Counted from the first letter of the stretch, positions 1 to 11,088 are shown. The stretch is 64,000 nt of DNA from Epiperipatus broadwayi (GCA_028023455.1 JAQFVV010006215.1:4945230-5009229); one strand, 5' to 3'. Made by a program: numbers and translations. Notes: generated by a model from the letters alone, not told the origin.

Positions 1-796
1 AAATTTTTTTTTTTTAAAATATTAATATCTGATATAAAAAATTGTAGACGAAAGTTGATGAAACGATTTTTTTTAAAAAAGAGGATTCTCAAACTGCCAA
101 TAAAAAAAGGGGACAACATTATGATTGTGATATTTAAAAACTTTATGTAGTTGATATCTCTGAGAACAAGCAGATTTTTCACGTTCTGACAAAATTAAAA
201 ATAAGTCATTCTGATTTCTAAAATAAAGAGATTGATTGGTGAAAATGAATCTGAATGAAGTAAAATAATTTCTGCATCTGCTCTGAAAAAGAGCAATGTG
301 AATAATGCAAGCGCTGTATACTCTTTGATTTGAAGGATTTAGTTTTTAGTAAATTTTTAAAAATATATGCGTCATTAAATAATGATACTGAAGTGGATGA
401 ATTATATTATTAATAATATGACTATTTATAATGAAAAATAATCATTGTTTTATTTTTTAAAAAAAAAAAAAACCGAAGCAAATGCCTGTTTTAGATAATA
501 TGGCTATTTTATAATTTCTGATAATGAATATGTAAAAAATAATATTGAAAAACTATATAATCATAGTATATAAAGAAACTTTGTAAATAAAGAATAGCAT
601 TGCTAGAAAACTATTTTTGATTAATTAGATAATACTCTCTACTTCATAATAGTAAACAAGAATCGAAAACTTTTACACTGAATAATTATTCAGAAATATT
701 GTGTAGTTTATCAAGGTTGATTGTTCCTTCAGAAAATGGTCACGGTACCCTTTTTTAATCAGCTCAAGCTGTTTTAAAGTCTGCATTTTAACAGAA
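1..796. other. AT-rich DNA, no gene seen
   Basis: Very AT-rich sequence with poly-A and poly-T runs and no open frame or repeat that I can recognise. Positions 760-796 form a weak pyrimidine-rich stretch ending in AACAG, which could act as a splice acceptor for the open frame that follows, but nothing else supports an exon. Confidence 0.5.
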
Positions 797-1063
797 TTGA
801 CCTTACTATTTTCCCTCAAATGTAACATAAATTATGTAAATGTTACTACTACTCGCATCAAATTTGATTATCTTGAGTGCATTTTATCTTCTGATGCTGA
901 TGAAAACAATATTCCTTTTATGAAATTTTTCTCAAATCAAAGAATATTATTTAGTGTGGATTCTGCTACCCTTCAGCTCAAAATATCTATGGAATTACCA
1001 CCAAACCAGATTTTCCAGGAGCTAAAAAATAAGGTCTCAGAAAGTATTGTCATTTTTTATTAG
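797..1063 (+). CDS. unrecognised 88-codon open frame, possible exon
   Basis: An open frame of 88 codons beginning with a TTG, not an ATG, and ending in TAG. I do not recognise the product. It has mixed amino acid use (several D, E, K and a PPNQ stretch) and is long for DNA this AT-rich, where stop codons are frequent. It is preceded by a short pyrimidine-rich stretch ending in CAG, so it could be an internal or terminal exon. No signal peptide, membrane segment or known motif is visible. It ends just before a foldback repeat that starts near 1074. It may equally be a decayed transposon scrap or chance. Confidence 0.22.
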   Translation: MTLLFSLKCNINYVNVTTTRIKFDYLECILSSDADENNIPFMKFFSNQRILFSVDSATLQLKISMELPPNQIFQELKNKVSESIVIFY

Positions 1064-1121
1064 GTAATAATCTCTACCAAACAATCTTTTTAAAGCATAT
1101 GAATAAAGATATTTCAAAAGA

Positions 1122-1176
1122 CAAATGACTCCAAGATGCATTTCAAGTTGAACTAGAACTCATCAGTTAGTCCAGG
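1122..1176 (-). ncRNA. hammerhead ribozyme motif, family F
   Basis: On the minus strand it reads CUGAUGA, stem II with a GUU/AAC pairing, GAAA, then UGCA and UC, with cleavage expected after the C. Stem I is closed by CUAA/UUGG next to the core and GUGAC-like/AGUC pairing further out. All conserved core bases are present; stem II is weak. Self-cleavage is predicted from the fold only. Confidence 0.65.
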
Positions 1177-1212
1177 TCACCATTTTTCACATGTACCATC
1201 ATATGAGAGACG

Positions 1213-1269
1213 GTGACATGGGCCAACTGATGACTGTTGGTTCAGCATGAAATACATCTTGGGAGTCAT
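1213..1269 (+). ncRNA. hammerhead ribozyme motif, family F
   Basis: Plus-strand partner of the motif on the other arm: CUGAUGA at 1227-1233, GAAA at 1249-1252, then UACA and UC. Stem I pairs CCAA with UUGG and GUGAC with GUCAU across an internal loop. Stem II (CUGUUGGUUCAGCAU) has lost the perfect AUGC/GCAU helix seen at 26.05 kb, so activity may be reduced. Confidence 0.65.
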
Positions 1270-1329
1270 TTGCCTTTTAAAATATTTTTATTCACATGTT
1301 TTTTTAAAAATAATTGGTGGTGTGAAGAG

Positions 1330-4185
1330 TATTTAAGTGCACTTACAAAAGATATTACACATGAGGAAAGAGAAATGCAGTTGAATTAAATTATTCCATG
1401 TATGTGTGTTTAATTTCAAAAAATTAGATATATTACTTTTTAACTAAGGTTTAAAGTTTATTTCTGGGCTAGGAATAATCTTTAGTTTAATAAATGAGTA
1501 ATGATAATCATTATTGCATTTTTCTAGAGTGGATCATGTAAAATTGGGGTTAGATAAGTTTGACACTTTTAAATTACAATTTAATAATGATACTATTATT
1601 AATTTCACTGAAGGATTAACTGGGTTTAAATACTTCTGGCTTATGAAAATTACTCTTAAAACTCATAAGTAATCTTATACAAACTACAATTTGTGATATA
1701 CAAACTCAAAAAAATCTGTTATCTTTTGTTTATGTTTTTTTTTTTTTTTTACATCATAAAACTGATAAATTAATTATTACTATCCGCAATGACAAGTTAG
1801 TCTGGAGACTAAGATGCAATGCAGATGTAATGGTCTGAAAACCATGATTCAATGTGCCATGATTGGTTGCCCCAGATTAAACGATCCGTGGAATTCTACC
1901 AAGCTGGGAAAGAAAAAAAGCTGTATATAACTATGGTCAGGCTTTGGGTCTTCAGGTAGGATGCTGATGAAAACTTGATGAAATATCTAACAAATGATTG
2001 CATGCACTTTTAATTGACTAGCTCTATATCTATGTGATGAGTATTCTATCAATAAAATCTTATTTGTTCACTTAATTTAGATTTAGGATATATAATCATA
2101 GCTCAATTTGTGATGAACATTCAGAAAACAATATTCACCATTTGGTGAAAGAACATTTCATCAATTTACAATAACATTTTTAGGATAATGTTACATGCAT
2201 TCGACAACTAATTAGACAATTTATGTAGAATTGGATTTTATACTGAATCCATCTGGATTTTTTGCTGCGAAGCATTTTTAGCTACAAGTGTTTTGGACCT
2301 TATGAATTCTAGATGGCGCTGGTATAATTTATATAAAAAAAAAAGTCTGTGAGGATATTTCTATCTTTCCCATATCGAATACTCTTCGATTGCCAATGTT
2401 TGTTTGTTTTAAAAGAAACTGGCTTTATCTTGGTAGACACAATGTTAGATAGTATGTAAATATTCGTAATTTAATGATTGATTTTAAATTAAAAAATTTA
2501 ACGAAAATAATAGTATTTTATTTTTTGTATAAGCGGTAGTGAATTGTCATCTAAAACAATATCAATGTAGAATAATTCACTCGTGCGCGCACGCACACAT
2601 ACATAAACTCAAAATGTATGACTATAAAAAGAAGGTATTTTAAAATCTAGATTATTTTTAAATATTAGATAACTTTTCAATTTTCGTTTGATTAATTTAT
2701 TTTGTTAAGTCATAAGTTGCAATCACAACTAAGCAATCTCATTATGGTTTAAACAATTAAAACGACTAGTTTGTTTCCAACAACTTACAAGTTAGTTATA
2801 ACAATGTAACACCAGTCATCAGACGAATCAGTCTACGTTAGTAAAATTAAGCAAAACCGTAGAGCATGATTGATCCTACAGAAGGGCATCTAGCATTCGC
2901 CACACGTTGAGAAACTGATAAAGATATCGTGCTGAGAAAAAGATTGATAGCTCATTTTGAATACAAGTGTAAAGTACGCAGAAAATTATCGTATTTTTTT
3001 GTAAAAGATTCGCTATGGCATTGTGTTATAGGCTTGCTAGGATTTGTTTAACATTTAATTTTTAAATTAATGCTGGTAAATATCAAAAAAGTTGGTGGTC
3101 GCCCAGATTTTTGCATATTTTAAATAATTGATATTTATAAGGACATGCGCGGAATATTCTCAGAAAAATTTAAAAATTCAGTTTTAATTACTTTTTTTTT
3201 TTTTATCAACATTTCTCTGCCTTTCTTTTCAGATGTTTTTTTACTATTGTTTTATCTATATGTTTTTTGATATTATCTACCCTTAATATTATATATCCTT
3301 ATAAATAATAAAAATATTTACTATATTTTTTTTATCGCAATGGGTATTATATAGTAGCACAATTCAGTTACAATCATTCTTTTTTCCGAATTATCGTCAT
3401 CATTAAAGGAAAAGAGAAATTCATCTAAGACCTTTCTTTTAAGTTTCCGTCATTATTTAAAAATTATTTTATAAAATCGTCTATCAACTTTTTCTGCTAT
3501 GCTTTTCCTTTCTGACATATATAAAATTTCTGTATATTCATTCATCTAACAATGGTTTTCAATATCGAAATTCTTGCCGTTTGTTTTAAAATATGGACTC
3601 TAAAACATTACATTTATATTTATTTTTTAACATTTGCAATTGCACGATTTGTTACTAATGTTTAAATAATTGTGAGTGGATATGCGATAATTTCTGCCCA
3701 AAGACTGTCTTAGGATCTAGACAATGAACCATCGTGATGAAATGATAACAATGTGAAGTTGGGATCCTATTATGTACATCAAGAATTTTAAAAGTTGTAG
3801 ACAGGAAAAATAAAATTTCAATCATCTTCACTTGTAAATTATATTGTTTTTATACTGAAGTTCTTAAACGTAATGCTAATTCTTGGGTCAAGTATTTAAG
3901 AAGTAGGCAATTTAATAAAATAGTCAATAAATTGGATATTTAATTTATATTCTCTCTGCCTGAAAGCATGTTGAATAACTAAATCAAGAAAATAACACTT
4001 GTTAATCTTTGGAATGTTTTGCAATAATTAAAATTAAACTATTTAAATATATACTTTTTTATGTCAGCTTTCATGTGTATATTTACATAGTTTATAATAC
4101 TTGATTTACATGTTTTGTTACCATATATATACAGTGTATAAGTCTGACTACACATTATTGTATCTTATAAAATATATCATATATA
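1330..4185. other. AT-rich DNA, no gene seen
   Basis: About 2.9 kb without a supportable gene. It holds homopolymer runs (1737-1751, 3191-3204), a short CA/CG dinucleotide patch near 2584-2603, and a CAGAAGGGCATCTAGCATTC stretch near 2879-2899 that resembles the tail of some LINE 3' regions but is too short to assign. Confidence 0.5.
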
Positions 4186-4274
4186 TATATGTCAACAGAT
4201 GGCGTTCTACCAAAAACACTATCAAGCGTATGTTTACATAAACGTCAGAGCATGCATTCACTATCTCTAACTTT

Positions 4275-4334
4275 AATTCCACTTTCAGATCATGATTTCA
4301 AGCTATTTGCTATCATCAGTGAAAGATAGGAATT
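4275..4334 (-). ncRNA. hammerhead ribozyme motif, family A
   Basis: Minus-strand copy, nearly identical to those at 4700 and 5101. CUGAUGA, stem II AGC-AAAUA-GCU, GAAA, stem III UC-AU-GA, then UC at the cleavage position. Stem I pairs CUUUCA with UGAAAG, then after a small internal loop AAUUCC with GGAAUU. Every core base is present. Confidence 0.85.
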
Positions 4335-4699
4335 TTAGAAACTAGATCTAAACACAAACTCTGAGCGTTTATGAAACAGTTTCTATTCAGCTTGCAAGCG
4401 TGAATCTTTTAGACACGTAATGTCTTCAAACTCAGCATAGCAAGCCAGATAGCTACATGGGTCTGATCTCAGTTCAGCATCACCACATAGTAGAAGCCTC
4501 TGCAATATATATCATTGCTAGAAAGACCTCAAAGGTATATTTATGAAAAACAAAAAACAAGTTAAAAACTTGCTAACGCTTGTATTTGTCAACAGATGGC
4601 ATTCTACCAAAAACACCGTGTCTAAAAGATTCACGCTTGCAAGCTGAATAGAAACTGTTTCATAAACGCTCAGAGTTTGTGTTTAGATCTAGTTTCTAA

Positions 4700-4759
4700 A
4701 ATTCCCGTCTTTCACTGATGATAGCAAATAGCTTGAAATCATGATCTGAAAGTGGAATT
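4700..4759 (+). ncRNA. hammerhead ribozyme motif, family A
   Basis: CUGAUGA at about 4714-4720, stem II AGC/GCU, GAAA, UC-AU-GA and UC. Stem I is 6 bp (CUUUCA/UGAAAG), an internal loop (CGU opposite U), then AAUUCC/GGAAUU. This is a complete type I hammerhead by pairing and core sequence. Confidence 0.87.
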
Positions 4760-5100
4760 AAAGTTAGAAATAGTGAATGCATGCTCTGATGTTTATGTAA
4801 ACATACGCTTGACGATGTTTTTGGTAGAACACCATCTGTTGTCATAAATACAAGAGTTAGCAAGTTTTTAACCTGTTTTTTGTTTTTCATAAATGTACCT
4901 TTGAGGTCTTTCTAGCCATGATATATATATTGCAGAGGCTTCTACTATGTGGTGATGCTGAACTGAGATCAGACCCATGTAGCTATCTGGCTTGCTATGC
5001 TGAGTTTGAAGACATTACGTGTCTAAAAGATTCATGCTTGCAAGCTGAATAGAAACTGTTTCATAAACACTCAGAGTTTGTGTTTAGATCTAGTTTCTAA

Positions 5101-5160
5101 AATTCCTGTCTTTCACTGATGATAGCAAATAGCTTGAAATCATGATCTGAAAGTGGAATT
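5101..5160 (+). ncRNA. hammerhead ribozyme motif, family A
   Basis: Third copy, differing from the one at 4700 only in the internal loop of stem I (UGU). Core, stem II, stem III and both parts of stem I are intact. The expected cut is after the C of GAUC, just before UGAAAG. Confidence 0.88.
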
Positions 5161-5360
5161 AAAGTTAGAGATAGTGAATGCATGCTCTGATGTTTATGTA
5201 AACATATGCTTGATGGTGTTTTTGGTAGAACACCATCTGTTGACATAAATACAAGCGTTAGCAAGTTTTTAATTTGTTTTTTGTTTTTCATATATATATA
5301 TAAAATAAATAAAATGTCCATTAAATAAAAGCAAAATTGTAAATATAAGCAAAATTGTAA

Positions 5361-5530
5361 ATATAATTAAAATAATAAATTTAACAGTTTACAAACTATT
5401 ACAAACATTCCTTAAATCCACAGAAGTGCTTTTGGTTGAGGCAAGTTTAAGAAATTAACCGAAAGTACTGCGGATTTAAGGATTGTTTGTAATAGTTTGT
5501 AAACCATTAAATTTATTATTTTAATTATAT
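5361..5530. repeat. hairpin MITE-like inverted repeat
   Basis: A 170 bp near-perfect hairpin: the left arm begins ATATAATTAAAATAATAAAT and the right arm ends with its reverse complement; arms are about 70 bp with a loop near 5433-5455. There is no ribozyme core and no open frame. It lies between the family A block and the end of the decayed gypsy element. Confidence 0.85.
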
Positions 5531-5584
5531 ATATATGGTATATCCTCTCACTCCTGAAGAATAACTAGGCCTTGTTCAGAATTT

Positions 5585-5731
5585 TGATGTTCTTAATAAT
5601 GATATGGATCTGGTACCATTATTTCAAGTACTTGTCAATTTCAAGGACTCAAGCACCGATGTTCTTGGTAATGATATGGATCTCAGGTCCCATTATTTCA
5701 GGTACTTGTCAATTTCCAGGAATCAAGCATC
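5585..5731. repeat. tandem duplication, period ~73 bp
   Basis: Two adjacent, imperfect copies starting with GATGTTCTT at 5585 and 5658, sharing AATGATATGGATCT and TACTTGTCAATTTC. They lie at the extreme 3' side of the decayed gypsy element and may be part of its tail. Confidence 0.8.
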
Positions 5732-6265
5732 GGCTTGACTCTGATTCAGTCTAGTTAATTTTCTGGTTGATTTCTTTCTCAGCTTTATTGAGTTTGGTTG
5801 TGTGACATCATTGTAGGTTATTTTCATGGTTTAAAAATATGATTCCTGTTTCTGTTTCAACTTTTACTATTTGCTTGGCTATGCATTTAGTGATAGTCTC
5901 CTTTCCCAATCATTTTAAAACTATTATATATTAATATGTTATTTCTAATTTCTCAAAGTTTTTTGATTTTGAGCAAACTTGCATTGTATTTTTTGCTCGT
6001 TATCAATAGCATCAATGCTGGTAATTTTCCATTAGCAGCTTGAAGTATATTGTGCTGATGAAATGCCTCCATGTATAAAGCTTCATGTATTTTAGCTCTT
6101 GGTAGTCTATTTCAAATATTTTGGTCTATTTTGCATTTAGCTTATTATGAATAGATATTTATTAATACTAAGCATTAAAAGCATAAAGCTAAACTAATCA
6201 ATAAATAATCAAAATTACCCCAAATTCACAACTCAACCAGACTACCCAAGAAAATAAACTTTAAA

Positions 6266-6307
6266 ACACTACCAATGGTTTCACTGCTACAAGCAGACTT
6301 CAAATGT
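6266..6307 (-). ncRNA. degenerate hammerhead-like motif in PLE 3' region
   Basis: Minus strand: a CUGC-UUGUA-GCAG hairpin followed by GAAA, stem III CC-AUU-GG and UA, flanked by AUGU and GUGU. The CUGANGA half of the core is not recognisable here. Same layout as the three other PLE ends in the window. Confidence 0.45.
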
Positions 6308-6993
6308 AAAGAACTACAAAATAACAATATATTTAAACTCAACATTACCCACAATTCCATTTACTTCCCATACAACCTTAATATTAAAATTTTTTTTAAA
6401 TAAGTTAATTGCTTCAGGATCATAAATTTTTAATAATTAAGATTCTTCAATTCTTTTTAATTCATTTCTCTCAGAGAAGAGAACCTTAGTTTCATTGAAA
6501 TTAATATGTATCGTTTTCATTGATATACAAAGCAGAAGAACTAAGATATTTATTTTTAACCCTAGTTTTATGTACCTTTATTCTTTCATTTAAGCTCAAA
6601 CCATTCTGATAAATTTTTTAAAAGTATTTTATTTCATAGTAATATTTGTAATAATGCATGGATAAAAAAATATATGATTTTATTTCTTTGCCATTTAAAT
6701 TGTCTTCTTATAAAATTGTATGTAAAAATAATAATTTGTTTGGAAATAAAAAAATTGCTTGAAAAGGTATACGTCAGAGTAGTTTGAGCTTAAATAAAAT
6801 AACAAAGGTACATAAAACTAGGGTTAGAAATAAATATATTAGTTTTGCTTTGTATATCCATAAAAAAGATACAGGTCACACTATTAATTTTGATGAAGTT
6901 AAAGTTCTCTTCTTTGAGAGAAATGAACTAAAAAGAATTAAAGAATTGTGGGTAATGTTTTGTTTAAATTTATTGTTATTTTGTAGTTTCTTT

Positions 6994-7037
6994 ACACTTG
7001 AAAAGTCTGCTTGTAGCAGTGAAACCATTGGTAGTGT
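6994..7037 (+). ncRNA. degenerate hammerhead-like motif in PLE 3' region
   Basis: ACAC, a worn copy of the first core box (UUGAAAA), hairpin CUGC/GCAG, GAAA, stem III CC-AUU-GG, UA, then GUGU pairing with ACAC. The 3' half fits the hammerhead exactly; the CUGANGA half is mutated, so activity is unlikely in this copy. Confidence 0.5.
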
Positions 7038-7097
7038 TTCAGAGATTTATTTTCTTGGCTAGTCTGGTTGAGTTGTGAATTTGGGGTAATTTTTATG

Positions 7098-7440
7098 ATT
7101 AGTACTAGAAAATATGGTCAAGAATTGATCGTTGATGTGCACACATTATCATGGCATTTGTGAAAAGGGCCAGGCTATGTATTTTTCAGTGATAGTTTCA
7201 TCATACTTAGATGATAGGTTGACCATAGTTTGCCAGGCTAAACATTTTTACATGCTTTTTGATATTATTATTATTCATTCCAAGTTACTGCATGTAGCTA
7301 CATGCTAATGCCTTTACTTTGACTATTATTAAATAACCTTATATATTAGTTACAATCCTCTGCCATGGAAAATGCTTGGGATTAAAAACTAGTCATTCAT
7401 TGCTATATAATCTTAGTTTACTAATAAATATACACATTCT
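7098..7440. other. flank of the nested PLE inside gypsy remains
   Basis: Sequence between the PLE 3' end and the RNase H remains. On the minus strand it should hold gypsy integrase, but I could only find isolated weak matches, so no domain is called. Confidence 0.35.
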
Positions 7441-9688
7441 ATGCAGAGGATCAGGGCAGTGGGCAAGCCAGTTCTTTTCAAACTGCTTTATTTGATAACC
7501 TGCATTAGATTTAATCCAATCTACTACTTTACTATTTAAGATTATAGATTTCAATTCATGAATACTGTTTATAAATATATCATTTTGAGAAGGTTAAACT
7601 TTATCAGAACATATCTACAAAGTATCAGCTTGCTTGACAAAAAGACCTCTTTTGAAACTCTAGTTCATAATTGAAATATAATAATGTCTATTCAGCATAT
7701 GCTTTCAGAGGTTAATTGGTCAGCAACTACTTTATTCCTAAATAGGATCTCCAGAAATAGCTTGCAGATTGTAATTTATTTTAAATATTTGGCCATGCAA
7801 ATACTGGTGATATTTTTACCTTCATCACAATGGTCATTATCTCTTTATCTATTCTGTGCTAGACATTGTCCCAAACATGAAAGCTGTTAGTCTTTTGCTA
7901 TTGAAGACAGGTTGATATAGTATTGCCCCCATTTTGTATTTGAAGATCATTGTACTGTATCCAGTTTACTGTCACACATTATACAAGCATGCTATTTGAC
8001 ATCAAAATAATTTTGTCTTAATGAAAGTTTTATTGCTAATTCTTTTTAGTAGATCATAGGGGGCTGAGTTATACATGCTTTGATTGTGCAGTATTTTTTT
8101 CCTTGTACCTTATCAAAGATAGGATTTTTCCTTGGACAGTAATGATGTGAATTAGGATTTCAATTTTCTGAGTTCCATATATATGTTGGGGTTACCTGAC
8201 ACCCAGGTTCAAAAGTTGGCTAAAGTTTTATTATTTTGTTTCACAGTGACATTCATGAATGTGCCATTACTAGAATGTTGTCCAGCTAGGGGATTATCCT
8301 CTTTTCACACAGGTGTGTTCATTTTCACTTGGAATATGTTTGGGGTTTCAGTGATTCCAAAGGAGAGTCTGTTATAGTTAAACAACTCATTGTGTGTTGT
8401 GATTTCCAGTACTTTTGTCATTTGTTTTATCATGGGAATTTAATAGAAAGTAGCATTATGGTCAAATTTGTCTTTTTTCTTGAGATCAGAACTTCATTCA
8501 TATTTGACACTAGATATGAACTACATTCAAGTTTTTTATTGATAGTTGGGTAATAATTGCCACAATTTTTAATTTGCTTGTTCATTTCCATCATGATAAT
8601 GTTGGGTGCCTTTGGCCCTTTTTCCATAACAATAATGAAAGTGGCCTATTTGGAGTTTTCTACCGGCTTAGACAATATTGTGCTTTCTTTACTTTTCTTT
8701 GATATGCTAAAGCCCTCTTGTAGTGTTTTCAAATTACAGGTTTTACTTCTTTGTTTAGATTTATGATTACTCATGTTGAATTTATTTATTCTGGTTCATT
8801 TAAGAAAATTCCAGGAACTTATTTCTGATTTCTTTTTATGACCAGTGGCTTGAACAAACTGGTTTTGTTTGGCAATTAGACTATTTTCATTATTTTAATT
8901 AAATTACTATTTATGCATCATGCTTTCAGATATGTTTTAAATAAATTCAGGGGATATATGTATTTCTGATTTAATGATTCCCACTCTCTATTTACAATTG
9001 ATGAGATTCCCATCCAATTCTGAATTTCCATAAAGATTGGTATGTTAAGAATGTTAATGATTAACATTATTTCACTAAAACTTGCTGCAACTACATGTTC
9101 AACATATTATTGTTGCTGATTATATATTTCATGACAAGGACTTGCAAGCTCTCATTCTTTTCTTTTTTTTTTTTGCTTTGTGCATATCTTATCTAAATGC
9201 CCAGGAATCCCATACTTCTGACAATTTTCTTTTCTCTATTTGTTCAAGATAAATGACCCCAAATTCCACAATCAATGGCAAGTTGTCTCACTTTCAGACT
9301 GGCTTTTTAAGTGATTGGATATTTTGATGTTTTCATTCTAGTGCCTTTTGAAAATTGCTTGTTTATTTTTTATTATGGTCAATTTTTAACATTTTTAGTT
9401 TGACCAAACATTACTTCATGAGCTATTTTCTGGTTGTTTTACAATACAACAGGTCACTTATGGTCAGAAATTGGTCATTTCCCATTTCTCATAATAGTTG
9501 CTTAAGTAAACCTTTCTCTAGGAAGTATCTATAGACACATGTTTAATGAAGATTTTTAAAATTCTCTAAATCTTTGTTTCCTCTTTCTTGGTAGCTATTT
9601 CAAAAATCAATGCAGATGATGTATTTAGATAGTTGTAGGTTTAAGAATTTATCTACTTCGTTTAGTACTTTGGCTTATTGTAATTGTA

Positions 9689-9816
9689 TAGAAAAATTCA
9701 AACTTTATTTAAAATTTTCTAAATACACTCAACTATTAGTATTAACACCCTATTATACACTTATCTGTGTGCTATTACTAACAGTTGAATGTATGAAAAA
9801 GTTTGAATTTTTCTAA
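9689..9816. repeat. imperfect hairpin, ~128 bp
   Basis: AGAAAAATTCAAACTTT at the left end is the reverse complement of the right end, and the inner parts (CACTCAACTATTAGTA, and its partner near 9778) also pair imperfectly. No ribozyme core. Probably a small MITE. Confidence 0.75.
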
Positions 9817-9819
9817 AAA

Positions 9820-10640
9820 CAAAACTAGCACATTATTTCTATAACCCGCTGACCTACTAATTAGAGTGGAGTGACTATCTTTATTACCCTACAGCTGGTG
9901 CCAATTATAAGGAAAATTGACAGAACACTTACAGTGCAGTGACCAATTCATGAAATTTTCTGTATAGAACTGTTATACTTGTTTATGGCATAGATGCCAT
10001 ATATCTGGCCAATTTTGAGGGAAATGTGCTTTGGTTTAATTTAGTGGTCTACTGACTGCAGTCTCTTCTCTCACCCTTAATATTTTTCTATCTAAACACT
10101 TATGAAAGTTATAAGTTGTCAACCTGCCCAATCTTCTATGTTTGGGCATAAATTTGTGGAGTAAGATCAGATTTAAACTAATATTCCTCATATGGAATCA
10201 TGAACTGGGCTAACATCAAATTAGATTCTATTAGAGATGTACAAATTAGAAGCAAAAAAGACTTAGATATTAAGTGAATTGACTGCTTTACTAAAATAAA
10301 TATTATATGTAAATGCAATACAATGATTAAATGAACCTGTTAACTTATAGCATATATTAATATATTAAGCTAAACCCTTAACTAATAATTGCAACTATTT
10401 TAAACATAGTTTTTATAGAATAAGCCACAGTTGACACAAAAACAAAATAAAATCAGGTTTACCTTTACACAGTTAACTGGATCATTCACAAACTACAAAT
10501 ACAAGAGTCTCCAAGACTATCATTATAGTTCCAGCAAAAATCATTTGGATTTTTCACTTGGGAATTTAATGCCCTTAGCTGCTTTAGTTGGAGTACATGT
10601 GATGCTCTTGTAATCATATGTTCACATTCTTTAGTAAATA
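9820..10640. other. AT-rich DNA, no gene seen
   Basis: No gene or clear repeat. On the minus strand it lies upstream of the gypsy gag region and could hold more of that element's 5' end, but I see no matching residues. Confidence 0.4.
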
Positions 10641-10642
10641 TA

Positions 10643-10756
10643 ACTCAATTTACAAATTAGTGGGAATATCGTAGCCGCCATGCAAGCGAGTAGTTGGTTA
10701 AGGGGCGTGGGTTCGCGGCGCGGCCGATGCTACTCAATTTACAAATTAGTGGGAAT
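10643..10756. mobile_element. 64 bp GC-rich insert between 25 bp direct repeats
   Basis: The 25-mer running from ACTCAATTTACAAATTAG to TGGGAAT occurs exactly at 10643-10667 and 10732-10756. Between them lies a 64 bp segment of about 60% G+C in a very AT-rich setting, with GTAGC near one end and GCTAC at the other. It includes GAGTAGTTGGTTAAGG and GGGTTCG, which recall the D arm and T arm of a tRNA, but no full cloverleaf forms. The layout is that of a short retroinserted RNA with a long target duplication, or a tandem duplication that carries the insert. Confidence 0.6.
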
Positions 10757-11088
10757 TAACATACAAATGATTCTTTTGTCATTAATTATCACTTTTGCAA
10801 TAGATAAAAAAATAAACCTATTTAAATATATGTACTTTCATAGTGAATTTTTGTGTGTGTTTATATAATTTATAATATTTATTACAGCCATATGTCTGTG
10901 TATATCTGATTGTGAGATTGCATAGCATTTAACACTTTACAAAAAAAATCAAGTCAGATCTCATTTGACCTAATTTAACAAGCTTGTATTACAAATGTTA
11001 TATATAGAGCTTGCAAATAAGCTTTTAACAAGCTTTGCAGAATATCCCCAGACCGGGCTTGTCCTGGTATTTTTAATCTAATGCTTAA

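Larger units (their letters stand above)
1074..1325. repeat. foldback element, family F, with two hammerhead motifs
   Basis: An imperfect inverted repeat centred near 1200, with arms of about 120 bp. The outer arms pair around GAATAAAGATATTT on the left and AAATATTTTTATTC on the right. Each arm carries a hammerhead motif pointing outward. The core matches the repeat at 26.0, 28.9 and 54.9 kb (shared CAGCATGAAAT and CATCAGTTG boxes), so I place it in family F. No clear target duplication is visible. Confidence 0.8.
4190..5290. repeat. family A repeat: inverted and tandem copies of a ~350-400 bp unit
   Basis: A forward unit (about 4190-4543) runs into the start of a second forward unit (to about 4612), then turns over into two units in reverse orientation (4613-4890 and 4890-5290). 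The forward start at 4190 pairs with the reverse end near 5245; the inner fragment 4553-4610 pairs with 4835-4893, giving nested hairpins. Three hammerhead motifs lie inside. The outer edges sit in (AT)n, so a target duplication cannot be told from simple repeat. This mix of tandem and inverted partial copies is the same arrangement as family C at 12.2 kb. Confidence 0.88.
6171..7097. mobile_element. head-to-head pair of truncated Penelope-like elements, target duplication visible
   Basis: The left arm is a minus-strand copy (about 6171-6607) and the right arm a plus-strand copy (about 6607-7097). Both end in the same 3' sequence containing GGGGTAAT. The plus copy still encodes the tail of the GIY-YIG endonuclease: ALYIHKKDTGHTINFDEVKV at about 6850-6910 and FFERNE after it. 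It has an internal deletion joining GAAAAGG to TATACG that removed the GIY and YIG strands. The minus copy is truncated even earlier. Flanking repeats ATTAATACTA (6161-6170) and ATTAGTACTA (7098-7107) look like a 10 bp target duplication. The pair sits inside the gypsy pseudogene, so it is younger than that element, yet it is far more decayed than the pair at 52-54 kb. Confidence 0.85.
5545..9480 (-). pseudogene. decayed Ty3/gypsy retrotransposon (gag zinc knuckles, RT, RNase H)
   Basis: Read on the minus strand, scattered frames give the Ty3/gypsy order gag, reverse transcriptase, RNase H. Two CCHC-type zinc knuckles are near 9247-9272 (CGIWGHLS) and 9182-9223 (CQKYGIPGHLDKIC, second Cys replaced by Tyr). 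The reverse transcriptase spans about 8200-8750, with CGNYYPTINKKLE, ITTHNELFNYNRLSFG followed by FQ, and the catalytic box read as LDNILV near 8270-8290, where the usual second Asp is Asn. RNase H ends with YHQYLHGQIFKINY near 7770-7820. Integrase remnants may lie at 7100-7560 and 5800-6160 but are too worn to assert. Stops and frameshifts throughout make it dead. RT before any integrase rules out a copia order. A PLE pair is nested in it at 6171-7097. I found no LTRs. Confidence 0.8.

Noticed and set aside
1960-2000. CUGAUGA followed nine bases later by GAAA near 1961
   Set aside because: No stem II and no stem I pairing; chance occurrence in AT-rich sequence.
4190-5290. CRISPR-like array
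   Set aside because: The repeats are long, inverted and few, with no regular spacers; this is eukaryotic foldback DNA.
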